Positions 1 through 4,157 of a stretch of DNA of 5,427 nt are shown piece after piece. The notes under the pieces were generated by a model that saw only the letters and a list, made by a program, of their open reading frames with translations, searched no databases and was not told the DNA's origin. The DNA lies in NCBI GenBank assembly GCA_017522515.1, contig JAFWZH010000211.1, positions 1-5,427 on the forward strand, given 5' to 3'. A program made the position numbers and the translations under genes. Every line of letters starts with the position of its first letter. The stretch's first letter is position 1. The stretch is from Clostridia bacterium. GTDB taxonomy: Bacteria > Bacillota_A > Clostridia > UBA1212 > UBA1255.

Positions 1-70
1 TGGTAGCCACGATAAAGTTGACCCTTATATTATAGCGCGACGCAACGGATTTTTCAAGATGTTTCTACCA
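1..70. repeat. Short inverted repeat TGGTAG/CTACCA around a promoter
   Basis: TGGTAG at 1-6 is repeated in inverted orientation as CTACCA at 65-70, bracketing the leftward promoter at 29-57. The arms are only 6 bp and 58 bp apart, so this may be chance. It could be paired protein-binding sites (repressor or recombinase arm sites), which is speculative. One minus-strand frame stays open from about 68 to the window edge, but it has no convincing start or recognisable protein, so no gene is called here. Confidence 0.2.
29..57 (-). promoter_or_regulatory. Sigma-A-type promoter firing left off the window edge
   Basis: On the minus strand, TTGAAA (57-52), a 17-nt spacer and a perfect TATAAT (34-29) form a near-consensus housekeeping promoter. 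Transcription would begin near position 22 and leave the window. It lies just downstream of the excisionase-like gene, where the integrase gene usually follows in such elements, so it probably drives that gene; this is inferred because the target is not in the window. Confidence 0.7.
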
Positions 71-120
71 ACTTAGTAAAAAAGTTCTATGAATACGATA
101 TTACTATTAAATCCAAAGCA

Positions 121-342
121 TTATTCTTGTGTGTTTTGCAGGACGTATTCAATAACCGTAACCTTTGCAATCTTGATTTCTCTGTTGCAAGGTATGCGTT
201 TTATCGTTCCCTCACTCACAAGTTGGTATGCTTTTGTTTTACCGATATTCAACATTTTACACAAATCACTTATCCCGATGATTTCAGGATAGGAACTGAA
301 TATTAATTTGTAAGCAGTTTGTGTAGAAATGGTATTTGCCAT
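121..342 (-). CDS. Excisionase-family winged-HTH DNA-binding protein (73 aa)
   Basis: This small basic protein carries a MerR/excisionase-type helix-turn-helix. Residues about 24-50 (ISDLCKMLNIGKTKAYQLV and following) give the helix-turn-helix, and the R/K-rich stretch at 49-60 followed by VIEYV is the usual wing and last helix. Such proteins bend DNA at attachment sites and direct the tyrosine integrase towards excision, or act as small regulators. The ATG at 342 has a strong ribosome binding site (GGGAGGA, about 8 nt upstream). The gene ends the leftward cluster, and an integrase would be expected immediately to the left. It is preceded by its own predicted promoter overlapping a perfect palindrome (437-463). 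The fold is fairly clear; the excisionase role is inferred from family and position. It could instead be a plain regulator, since many short wHTH proteins share this pattern. Confidence 0.85.
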   Translation of the reverse strand: MANTISTQTAYKLIFSSYPEIIGISDLCKMLNIGKTKAYQLVSEGTIKRIPCNREIKIAKVTVIEYVLQNTQE

Positions 343-436
343 AAAAATGTTCCTCCCTTCATAAAGAAAGAAACATAAATGAACTAAGCGAACAATGCAT
401 ATATTAAATTTTCAAGATACTGTAGGAAATATGCTA

Positions 437-463
437 AGAATATATCAACTGTTGATATATTCT
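437..463. promoter_or_regulatory. Perfect 27-bp palindrome, probable operator of the excisionase gene
   Basis: The arms AGAATATATCAAC (437-449) and GTTGATATATTCT (451-463) are perfect inverted copies around a single T at 450. No T-run follows on either strand, so a terminator is unlikely. The palindrome covers the spacer and -10 of the predicted leftward promoter (439-466), which is where a dimeric repressor would block transcription. The binding protein is unknown; candidates are the XRE and wHTH proteins of this cluster. Confidence 0.65.
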
Positions 464-466
464 CAA
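439..466 (-). promoter_or_regulatory. Predicted promoter of the excisionase-like gene
   Basis: On the minus strand, TTGAGA (466-461) and TATATT (444-439) are separated by 16 nt, each one or two bases from consensus. Transcription would start near 432, leaving a leader of about 90 nt before the ATG at 342. The element is almost wholly covered by the 437-463 palindrome. Confidence 0.55.
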
Positions 467-493
467 AAAATAGTTTGATTTCAGCTAAACTAT
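465..493 (-). terminator. Weak terminator-like hairpin before the excisionase promoter
   Basis: Read leftward, ATAGTTT (493-487) and AAACTAT (476-470) form a 7-bp stem with a 10-nt loop, followed by a run of T (470-465). The stem is AU-rich, so termination would be weak. It lies between the sigma-like gene and the excisionase promoter, and its T-run abuts the -35 box, so it may separate the two transcripts. Confidence 0.35.
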
Positions 494-499
494 CCTTGG

Positions 500-512
500 A
501 GAATGTATCAAC
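500..512. repeat. Near-copy of one arm of the 437-463 palindrome
   Basis: AGAATGTATCAAC differs at one of 13 positions from the left arm of the palindrome (437-449) and lies in the same orientation 63 bp away, about six helical turns. It could be an auxiliary half-site for the same protein. Confidence 0.4.
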
Positions 513-523
513 CGTACCGACAA

Positions 524-559
524 CGACAGAGAATGCAAGCGCAAAGGAATTCTCTGTCG
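524..559. repeat. 11-bp inverted repeat with GCAAGCGC loop
   Basis: CGACAGAGAAT (524-534) and ATTCTCTGTCG (549-559) pair perfectly around a 14-nt loop that begins GCAAGCGC. There is no T-run on either side, so it is not a typical intrinsic terminator. It sits in the 360-nt gap between the sigma-like and excisionase-like genes. The 8-base loop sequence recurs, inverted, in the hairpin at 1221-1267. It may be a protein-binding site or an RNA structure. Confidence 0.55.
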
Positions 560-701
560 ATATCAGACAGGTGTGTGTTATGAAAGGATTATTATCCCCT
601 CATCCATATACCGTAAAGTCAGAGTATTTATAAAGCATTTTTGATAAAAAATTTCTGATTATTTATTTTTTGTTTAAAATACACAATCCCAAAATACAAT
701 A
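560..701. other. Non-coding AT-rich stretch downstream of the sigma-like gene
   Basis: No gene or strong terminator is visible here. The 17-codon plus-strand frame at 580-633 was considered and rejected. A simple A/T-run dyad (TTTTTGATAAAAA near 632) is too AT-only to interpret. Confidence 0.5.
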
Positions 702-1115
702 CTATTCAGCATTTGTTACATTCATATAGTTATTTAAAAACTTAAGTCCCTTTTTTACACGAAAAAAGGATGCTTGGGCAGAAATTTTATATTTTTTACC
801 CAGTTGCTCATATGTAATGCCGTAACAGTTGATATAATAGTCCATTACAGCATCATAGCACATCTTGTTTTTACATTTCAAAGCATTAAGAGCCTCATTA
901 AGCAATAATTTCGTTTCGGGAGTAATGGCAGGTTCAAGCAGCCTTCGAGGAAGCAAATGTACAATTTCATCTTCATACCCGAAGCTTACATTCTTGTTAG
1001 TCCGGTCTTTTTCTTCAAGGTAACGCTCGTGTCGTGCCATTTGCTTGTAAACTTTGATAATTTCATCAGTTACATCCGCCGCCGCAGATAAATCATTATA
1101 GTTACTGTATTTCAT
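702..1115 (-). CDS. Sigma-70 region-4-like HTH protein of mobile elements (137 aa)
   Basis: The N-terminal part has the pattern of small sigma-like proteins of clostridial elements: a LSAAADVTDEI start, then an acidic and basic stretch HERYLEEKDRTNKNVSF (about 29-45). The C-terminal half (about 66-130) resembles sigma region 4, with a helix-turn-helix at about 100-125 (ITYEQLGKKYKISAQASFFRV). There is no region 2, so it cannot be a full sigma factor; Tn916 ORF7 is a comparable short sigma-like regulator, though not visibly close in sequence. The start at 1115 is chosen because GGAGG lies 5 nt upstream; the frame stays open to 1193 but that longer start lacks a ribosome binding site. It probably controls transfer or excision transcription. 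Its own leader contains two dyads (1132-1194 and 1221-1267). Confidence 0.75.
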   Translation of the reverse strand: MKYSNYNDLSAAADVTDEIIKVYKQMARHERYLEEKDRTNKNVSFGYEDEIVHLLPRRLLEPAITPETKLLLNEALNALKCKNKMCYDAVMDYYINCYGITYEQLGKKYKISAQASFFRVKKGLKFLNNYMNVTNAE

Positions 1116-1131
1116 ATTTTCCTCCACTTCT

Positions 1132-1194
1132 ATTGTCAGAGAAAAACGTATACCAATAAAGCTGATGAACTGTCGGAACGTAAACTCTGACAAT
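1132..1194 (-). repeat. 10-bp inverted repeat in the leader of the sigma-like gene
   Basis: ATTGTCAGAG (1132-1141) and CTCTGACAAT (1185-1194) are perfect inverted copies 43 nt apart. In the leftward transcript the stem would end about 6 nt upstream of the GGAGG ribosome binding site at 1121-1125. It could therefore affect translation, or be a pair of protein half-sites. Confidence 0.45.
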
Positions 1195-1212
1195 TCATTT
1201 TTCAGCTAAATG

Positions 1213-1241
1213 ATTGTATCTTATCCTAACAAAGCTGATAA
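1213..1241 (-). promoter_or_regulatory. Predicted promoter of the sigma-like gene
   Basis: On the minus strand, TTATCA (1241-1236) and TACAAT (1218-1213) are 17 nt apart. The -10 is one base from consensus and the -35 two. The expected start near 1206 leaves about 90 nt of leader. The promoter lies inside the 1221-1267 dyad, which suggests that the dyad regulates it. Confidence 0.45.
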
Positions 1242-1267
1242 CAGCGCGCTTGCTTTCGTTAGGATAA
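1221..1267. repeat. 10-bp inverted repeat overlapping the sigma-like gene promoter
   Basis: TTATCCTAAC (1221-1230) and GTTAGGATAA (1258-1267) are perfect inverted copies. AAAGC (1231-1235) and GCTTT (1252-1256) extend the pairing, leaving one extra C at 1257. The minus-strand loop contains GCAAGCGC, as in the hairpin at 524-559. No T-run follows, so this is not a standard terminator. One arm lies in the promoter spacer and the other upstream of the -35, which fits a repressor site. A related TTATCCTACA occurs at 1388-1397. Confidence 0.55.
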
Positions 1268-1496
1268 ATTCAGTTTACCACATTTTTTTATTATTTTAAA
1301 TGGCATCATAAGAAACAGTCGATTTTGTATAGTACAAAACAAATGTATCGATATTTTCTAATGCAATAATAACAAAAATCTACTGTGTTATCCTACAATT
1401 CAGCTTATAAAGTGTAGATTTTTTTATTTGAATATGGCATAAATCTGAATTTCAGTCCTAAAATGTTTCTTTTTACGAAACACTTTTTGAAAATTT
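1268..1496. other. Non-coding gap between second XRE gene and sigma-like promoter
   Basis: No gene is visible in this AT-rich stretch. Its one interpretable element is the terminator-like hairpin at 1374-1425, listed separately. Confidence 0.5.
1374..1425 (-). terminator. Possibly bidirectional terminator after the second XRE gene
   Basis: AAAAATCTAC (1374-1383) and GTAGATTTTT (1414-1423) form a 10-bp stem with a 30-nt loop and T-runs at both ends. It follows the XRE stop at 1497 by about 70 nt. The loop is long and the stem has only three G-C pairs, so efficiency is uncertain. Confidence 0.5.
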
Positions 1497-1982
1497 TCAT
1501 GCTAAAGTCAGTTCTTCTAAATTTCTCTCACGCAATATTTTATTACATTCGGCTACAGTAATTAATTCATCAGACCATGACGAAACTGTAAGCAATGTAT
1601 TTAATACTTTATTTCGCTTTGTATCTGCGGTAAGGCATATATTAGCGGCCCTTAAAACTTCATTCTGCTGTGATTTATTTAATCTGAGTGCGATTATAAA
1701 TGCAATTGTCACATTTTCATTCATTTTAAGGTCTCCGTTTAAATATTTTGAAACAGAACTTTTACTAATGCATAATTGTTCTGTAAGGTAGCTCTGTTTC
1801 ATTCCCTTATCAGCTGCAATTTTTTTCAGAAGTTCGTAAGCTGCGATTTCACTTGGTGGGGAACTTTGCAGTTCATTATCAAGAATCATCAGAAGCATCT
1901 CCTTGCGTGTTATTTTGTTTTGAGAGTTATCTATGTAAATACAGTTAGACTGAGATTTCTTCATATCAGAGCTATATTCCAT
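1497..1982 (-). CDS. XRE-family helix-turn-helix regulator (161 aa)
   Basis: An N-terminal region of about 45 residues precedes a lambda-repressor-like helix-turn-helix at about 50-112, with the recognition-helix pattern YLTEQLCISKSSVSKYLNG (65-83). The C-terminal 45 residues (KRNKVLNTLL to the end) contain an ITVAECNKIL segment of unknown function. It likely binds DNA as a transcriptional regulator. The ATG at 1982 is preceded by an all-G ribosome binding site (GGGGGG at 1994-1989, 6 nt upstream). The frame remains open upstream to 2123, but that extension crosses a terminator and the zinc-ribbon gene and is not credible. The ribosome binding site directly follows the T8 run of a strong hairpin (1996-2047), leaving no space for a promoter, so expression should rely on readthrough from upstream. 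Target sites are unknown; the 1221-1267 dyad and 437-463 palindrome are candidates. Confidence 0.8.
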   Translation of the reverse strand: MEYSSDMKKSQSNCIYIDNSQNKITRKEMLLMILDNELQSSPPSEIAAYELLKKIAADKGMKQSYLTEQLCISKSSVSKYLNGDLKMNENVTIAFIIALRLNKSQQNEVLRAANICLTADTKRNKVLNTLLTVSSWSDELITVAECNKILRERNLEELTLA

Positions 1983-1995
1983 AGTAATCCCCCCT

Positions 1996-2047
1996 AAAAA
2001 AAAGAACAGAGAAGAAAGCAGAAAGATTCTGCATTCAACTCCGTTCT
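1996..2047 (-). terminator. Strong terminator or attenuator touching the XRE ribosome binding site
   Basis: Read leftward, AGAACGGAG (2047-2039) pairs with CTCTGTTCT (2011-2003), 9 bp including one G-U. Inside it a 6-bp hairpin, GCAGAA/TTCTGC (2032-2018), has a 3-nt loop. A run of eight T (2003-1996) follows, then the GGGGGG ribosome binding site of the XRE gene at 1982. The A-C mismatch on the plus strand becomes a G-U pair on the minus strand, supporting a leftward RNA. It lies between the zinc-ribbon stop (2077) and the XRE start. Confidence 0.75.
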
Positions 2048-2076
2048 GTGAAGTGACTGTTTGCCCTTCGGTGCGG

Positions 2077-2265
2077 TCAGTTTGAATTGTTGGTGTTGGG
2101 AATTTTAGGCGAAGGAACTGCAACCAGCGTTTTCCAATTAATAATAAAAGCCTTCTGACATTTACAGCAGATATGACAAGTACTTATTTCTGCTTTTGAA
2201 TCCGAAAACACTTTACCTTTCTTGCAATTCGGGCATACCACCTCGTATCGAATATTTTTATTCAT
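2077..2265 (-). CDS. Small zinc-ribbon protein (62 aa)
   Basis: This short protein has a CPNC knuckle (Cys11, Cys14) and a second cysteine cluster CHICCKC (Cys30, 33, 34, 36), spaced as in a small zinc ribbon. The N-terminal YEVVCPNCKKGK and the following FIINWKTL resemble the cysteine-rich KTR and Com-like small proteins found on Firmicute conjugative elements and phages, but the KTR signature itself is not clear. The function is unknown; such ribbons may bind nucleic acid or a protein partner. The start at 2265 has a poly-G ribosome binding site about 11 nt upstream, slightly far. It lies between the ImmA-like gene and the second XRE gene, with a copy of the 19-bp operator motif 30 nt upstream, so it probably belongs to the repressor's regulon. 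Confidence 0.7.
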   Translation of the reverse strand: MNKNIRYEVVCPNCKKGKVFSDSKAEISTCHICCKCQKAFIINWKTLVAVPSPKIPNTNNSN

Positions 2266-2294
2266 AAAAATTTATTCCCCCATATCATTATTTA

Positions 2295-2313
2295 CTAACA
2301 AATTTGTTTACAC
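2295..2313. promoter_or_regulatory. Operator-like motif upstream of the zinc-ribbon gene
   Basis: On the minus strand this reads GTGTAAACAAATTTGTTAG, identical over 19 bases to 3944-3962 and over 15 to 3829-3843. Its core AACAAATTTGTT (2297-2308) is a perfect palindrome. It lies 30 nt upstream of the ATG at 2265, where the promoter must be; a weak TGTAAA-N16-TAATGA can be read across it. The likely ligand is the XRE protein at 3252-3668. Confidence 0.7.
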
Positions 2314-2316
2314 TTA

Positions 2317-2356
2317 TTTTAAAATAATAATGGATGATAAAACATCCACTATTATT
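2317..2356 (-). terminator. Terminator after the ImmA-like gene
   Basis: Arms at 2356-2343 and 2336-2323 form a 14-bp stem with a 6-nt loop on the minus strand (one G-U pair, which is an A-C mismatch on the plus strand). It is followed by a short T-rich tail. The hairpin begins 9 nt after the ImmA-like stop at 2366 and lies just before the operator at 2295-2313. Confidence 0.65.
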
Positions 2357-2365
2357 CCGATAGCA

Positions 2366-3094
2366 TTATAAAATATCATTTTCATTTATCATGAACATTC
2401 CAAAATTGTAAAGGTGGTTTTTTACTGCAAATTCAGGCACATTATATGTCGTTGCAAGTTTACGTATAATCTCGGCAGTTTCATTCTTCTTAGATGCTTC
2501 AATAATTCTATTATCACTAAAACCGTATTCCTCCATAAGCTTGCTTGCTAACGGAAGGAATGTTGTTGCAGGCATGGTAATAGCATTTGCCGTTCCGTCG
2601 GCAAATAATTCTAAATCAGCATCCGGCTCACGCTCATAATAACTTAAAAACTTTTCTCTGTTAAACAAATCACTTCGTTCTACAAAATTCTTGCAACAAG
2701 AGTAATACTTTGAATTTATCGAACTCGGTCGCTCTCTATAGTTTATCCAATGAGCTGCTTCATGAGCTAGAACATAGCGCTTGTACACGTCATTTTGAAT
2801 TTCCTTGTTAATGATAATCGTTCCCGGTGTGATTGAAATAATTTCCTTGCTTTCATAATCTTTAAAATTTCCTATTGAATAGATTATAAAAGCCTCAACG
2901 ATAGGATGTGACATTGTCGCATTTATTACGGACAAGTGTAAATAATTTGAAATGAAATCAATGATGTCGATCGGCTTTGGCTTTTCAAGCAATTCCTTAT
3001 CATAATTCAAAAGATACTTGTAAGCAAGACTGCCACTGTTAATTACACCCCTGACAGGCATCCTCGTGGGTTTACGGTCGTCTAAGTTGTTCAT
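2366..3094 (-). CDS. ImmA/IrrE-family zinc metallopeptidase (242 aa)
   Basis: The zinc-protease motif HEAAH lies at 111-115 (VLAHEAAHWINYRERP), preceded by the strand IISITPGTIIINK that is usual for the family. The third ligand is probably Glu162 in ELFADGTANAITMP, which matches the family spacing E-x12-P ahead of the conserved MP. The C-terminal helices (about 180-235) contain LATTYNVPEFAVKNHL, typical of the family. Members such as ImmA of ICEBs1 cleave the element's XRE repressor and so release excision and transfer genes. The partner repressor would be the XRE gene just upstream (3252-3668). The ATG at 3094 has GAGAGGG 10 nt upstream. A terminator-like hairpin (3156-3210) lies between the two genes, with only a weak promoter candidate after it (GTGTCA-N16-GATAAA), so peptidase output may be kept low. 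The N-terminal ~40 residues are not recognised. Confidence 0.88.
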   Translation of the reverse strand: MNNLDDRKPTRMPVRGVINSGSLAYKYLLNYDKELLEKPKPIDIIDFISNYLHLSVINATMSHPIVEAFIIYSIGNFKDYESKEIISITPGTIIINKEIQNDVYKRYVLAHEAAHWINYRERPSSINSKYYSCCKNFVERSDLFNREKFLSYYEREPDADLELFADGTANAITMPATTFLPLASKLMEEYGFSDNRIIEASKKNETAEIIRKLATTYNVPEFAVKNHLYNFGMFMINENDIL

Positions 3095-3155
3095 AATTTG
3101 AATACCCTCTCTTTATTTTTTTATCCGAAAGATATTACAAATGACACCGAAATAC

Positions 3156-3210
3156 AAAAAAACACCCTTCCACATATCAATGCAGTACTCATTGACGGTG
3201 TAAAGGTGTT
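3156..3210 (-). terminator. Terminator-like hairpin between repressor and peptidase genes
   Basis: On the minus strand, AACACC plus TT (3210-3203) pairs with AAG-GGTGTT (3169-3161) with one bulged base, followed by seven T (3162-3156). A nested TCAATG/CATTGA stem (3178-3183 and 3190-3195) lies inside. It sits 42 nt after the repressor stop. Confidence 0.55.
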
Positions 3211-3216
3211 ACATCG

Positions 3217-3233
3217 TCGGTTATTAAAACCGA
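3217..3233. repeat. Small hairpin just after the repressor stop
   Basis: TCGGTT (3217-3222) and AACCGA (3228-3233) form a perfect 6-bp stem with a 5-nt loop, 18 nt downstream of the repressor stop and ahead of the terminator at 3156-3210. It may stabilise the repressor mRNA end. Confidence 0.4.
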
Positions 3234-3251
3234 GAAGAGTTGACAAGTGTA

Positions 3252-3668
3252 TTATTCAGACTTGCTAAGTTCCTGTATGTGGTCAATAAATTTCTGCCAT
3301 TCCGCATCAGGAATATCTTGCTCATCTGCAAGACGGAGAGCAAATCGTGCTGCTGGTTTTTTTGATAAGTATGAACTAATATCAGAATAGCGTCCACAAG
3401 TAGCCTCTGCCATCGTGTAAAAGGCTCTTATTTCATCTGGTTGAATCTTTAATTCACTTATCAAGTTTTCCATGAACTTTTTTCCGCTGTTTGTAGATGT
3501 AGGTGCAACTCTAAGGCATCGTTCAATGTCACTGAGATATACAGCAGACATACCAACAGCCTTAGCAACATCACGTACAGAGCGACCAAGTTCAATTCTC
3601 CGTGCTTTTATACATTCACCAAAAGTTTTTGTTGTGTAATCTTTCGGTTTGATTTCATTGAAGTTCAT
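3252..3668 (-). CDS. XRE-family repressor, ImmR-like partner of the peptidase (138 aa)
   Basis: A helix-turn-helix of the XRE type occupies about 17-55: FGECIKARRIELGRSVRD followed by VAKAVGMSAVYLSDIER, the recognition helix lying around 42-50. The tail (about 95-135) includes YLSKKPAARFALRLA and a W-x2-FI helix. The layout of an N-terminal HTH with a helical C-terminus, next to an ImmA/IrrE peptidase, fits a mobile-element repressor cleaved by that peptidase. The ATG at 3668 is chosen for AAAGGA 5 nt upstream; the frame can be extended to a TTG at 3701, which lacks a good site. It is transcribed from a perfect-consensus promoter (3887-3859) with operator-like motifs on both sides, which suggests autoregulation. 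The leader is about 185 nt and holds a dyad at 3788-3816. Confidence 0.85.
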   Translation of the reverse strand: MNFNEIKPKDYTTKTFGECIKARRIELGRSVRDVAKAVGMSAVYLSDIERCLRVAPTSTNSGKKFMENLISELKIQPDEIRAFYTMAEATCGRYSDISSYLSKKPAARFALRLADEQDIPDAEWQKFIDHIQELSKSE

Positions 3669-3787
3669 TGATATCCTTTGTTCCTTTCTAAGGCGCGACA
3701 AAGTGATGAATTCACATCATTTTGCAGAGTATAACTTGTTTTAAATTATCTTACTCTTGCCAATATTTTAAATATGTCATAACTTGC

Positions 3788-3816
3788 TGTATGGTTGGAT
3801 ATCCGACATCCATACA
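3788..3816. repeat. Inverted repeat in the repressor leader
   Basis: TGTATGG (3788-3794) and CCATACA (3810-3816) are inverted copies; between them lies the palindrome GGATATCC. It is inside the transcribed leader of the repressor, about 120 nt from the start codon, and could form an RNA hairpin or be a protein site. Confidence 0.4.
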
Positions 3817-3828
3817 TTAAAGAACTCT

Positions 3829-3843
3829 GTGTAAACAAATTTG
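3829..3843. promoter_or_regulatory. Operator-like motif just downstream of the repressor transcription start
   Basis: GTGTAAACAAATTTG matches the first 15 bases of the 3944-3962 site. It would lie at about +10 to +24 relative to the predicted leftward start near 3852, a position where bound protein blocks RNA polymerase. Confidence 0.65.
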
Positions 3844-3858
3844 CGAATCTCTAACTAT

Positions 3859-3887
3859 ATTATAATCGTTCGTTAAACAATTGTCAA
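3859..3887 (-). promoter_or_regulatory. Perfect-consensus sigma-A promoter of the repressor gene
   Basis: On the minus strand, TTGACA (3887-3882), exactly 17 nt, and TATAAT (3864-3859) match the housekeeping consensus at all 12 positions. It points at the repressor gene, with a start near 3852. Such a strong promoter needs repression to be limited, consistent with the operator-like motifs at 3829-3843 and 3944-3962. Confidence 0.85.
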
Positions 3888-3909
3888 GCATTTAGTGAAA
3901 TATTTTTGA

Positions 3910-3927
3910 ACAAACCAAGAAGTTTGT
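3910..3927. repeat. Degenerate operator-like dyad upstream of the repressor promoter
   Basis: ACAAAC (3910-3915) and GTTTGT (3922-3927) are inverted copies 6 nt apart. The half-sites resemble AACAAA/TTTGTT of the operator motif but with wider spacing. It lies between the consensus promoter and the 3944-3962 site. Confidence 0.35.
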
Positions 3928-3943
3928 GTGAATGACTAAATTT

Positions 3944-3962
3944 GTGTAAACAAATTTGTTAG
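3944..3962. promoter_or_regulatory. Operator-like motif between the two divergent arms
   Basis: GTGTAAACAAATTTGTTAG contains the perfect palindrome AACAAATTTGTT (3949-3960). The full 19 bases recur at 2295-2313 on the other strand. The site is upstream of the repressor promoter and just ahead of a possible rightward promoter at 3968-3996, so one protein could influence both arms. Confidence 0.7.
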
Positions 3963-3967
3963 CATTA

Positions 3968-3996
3968 TTGCAATTCGTAAAAACCATCATTAATAT
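3968..3996 (+). promoter_or_regulatory. Possible rightward promoter towards the mob genes
   Basis: TTGCAA (3968-3973) and TAATAT (3991-3996) are 17 nt apart, each matching consensus at four of six positions. It is the best-spaced rightward candidate seen in the intergenic region, and it adjoins the operator-like motif. The leader to mobC would be about 265 nt and would include the candidate oriT. Confidence is low because such matches are common in AT-rich DNA. Confidence 0.3.
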
Positions 3997-4157
3997 CACG
4001 TGATGTATATCGGCGAACTACAAACCGTGAATAATAAACTCGATTTTCTTTTAAGATGTGTATATTTCAGTTTATATTCATCGCTTAATTTGGTATGTAT
4101 ATAGGGAGATAATTTCACATTATTCAAATCACCTTAAAGAGCAAATTTCAAGTGTAG
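3997..4157. other. AT-rich non-coding spacer before the candidate oriT
   Basis: No gene is seen here. The only clear local symmetry is ATCACGTGAT at 3995-4004. An AGGGAGA at about 4103-4109 looks like a ribosome binding site but no start codon follows at a useful distance. Confidence 0.45.

Noticed and set aside
89..292. 67-codon plus-strand frame
   Set aside because: It is antisense to the excisionase-like gene, which has a strong ribosome binding site and a recognisable fold; no ribosome binding site or domain supports the plus-strand frame.
580..633. 17-codon plus-strand frame with AGGTG upstream
   Set aside because: It is too short, on the strand opposite to its neighbours, and there is no gene it could lead; it might be a leader peptide but nothing supports that.
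1116..1193. 26-residue N-terminal extension of the sigma-like protein
   Set aside because: The ATG at 1115 has GGAGG at 5 nt; the upstream start has no ribosome binding site and would cover a regulatory dyad.
1221..1267. Resemblance to an integron attC site (CCTAAC ... GTTAGG with nested AAAGC/GCTTT and one extra base)
   Set aside because: The ends do not satisfy RYYYAAC/GTTRRRY, no integron integrase or cassette array is present, and the promoter overlap explains it better.
1776..1997. 73-codon plus-strand frame
   Set aside because: It is antisense to the XRE gene's helix-turn-helix and has no recognisable features.
1983..2123. 47-residue N-terminal extension of the second XRE protein
   Set aside because: It runs through the T8 terminator and into the zinc-ribbon gene; the start at 1982 has its own ribosome binding site.
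3669..3701. TTG start 11 codons upstream of the repressor ATG
   Set aside because: The ATG at 3668 has AAAGGA at correct spacing; the TTG start has no good site.
3995..4004. Palindrome ATCACGTGAT
   Set aside because: It is a single 10-bp palindrome with no second copy or promoter relation; too short to interpret.
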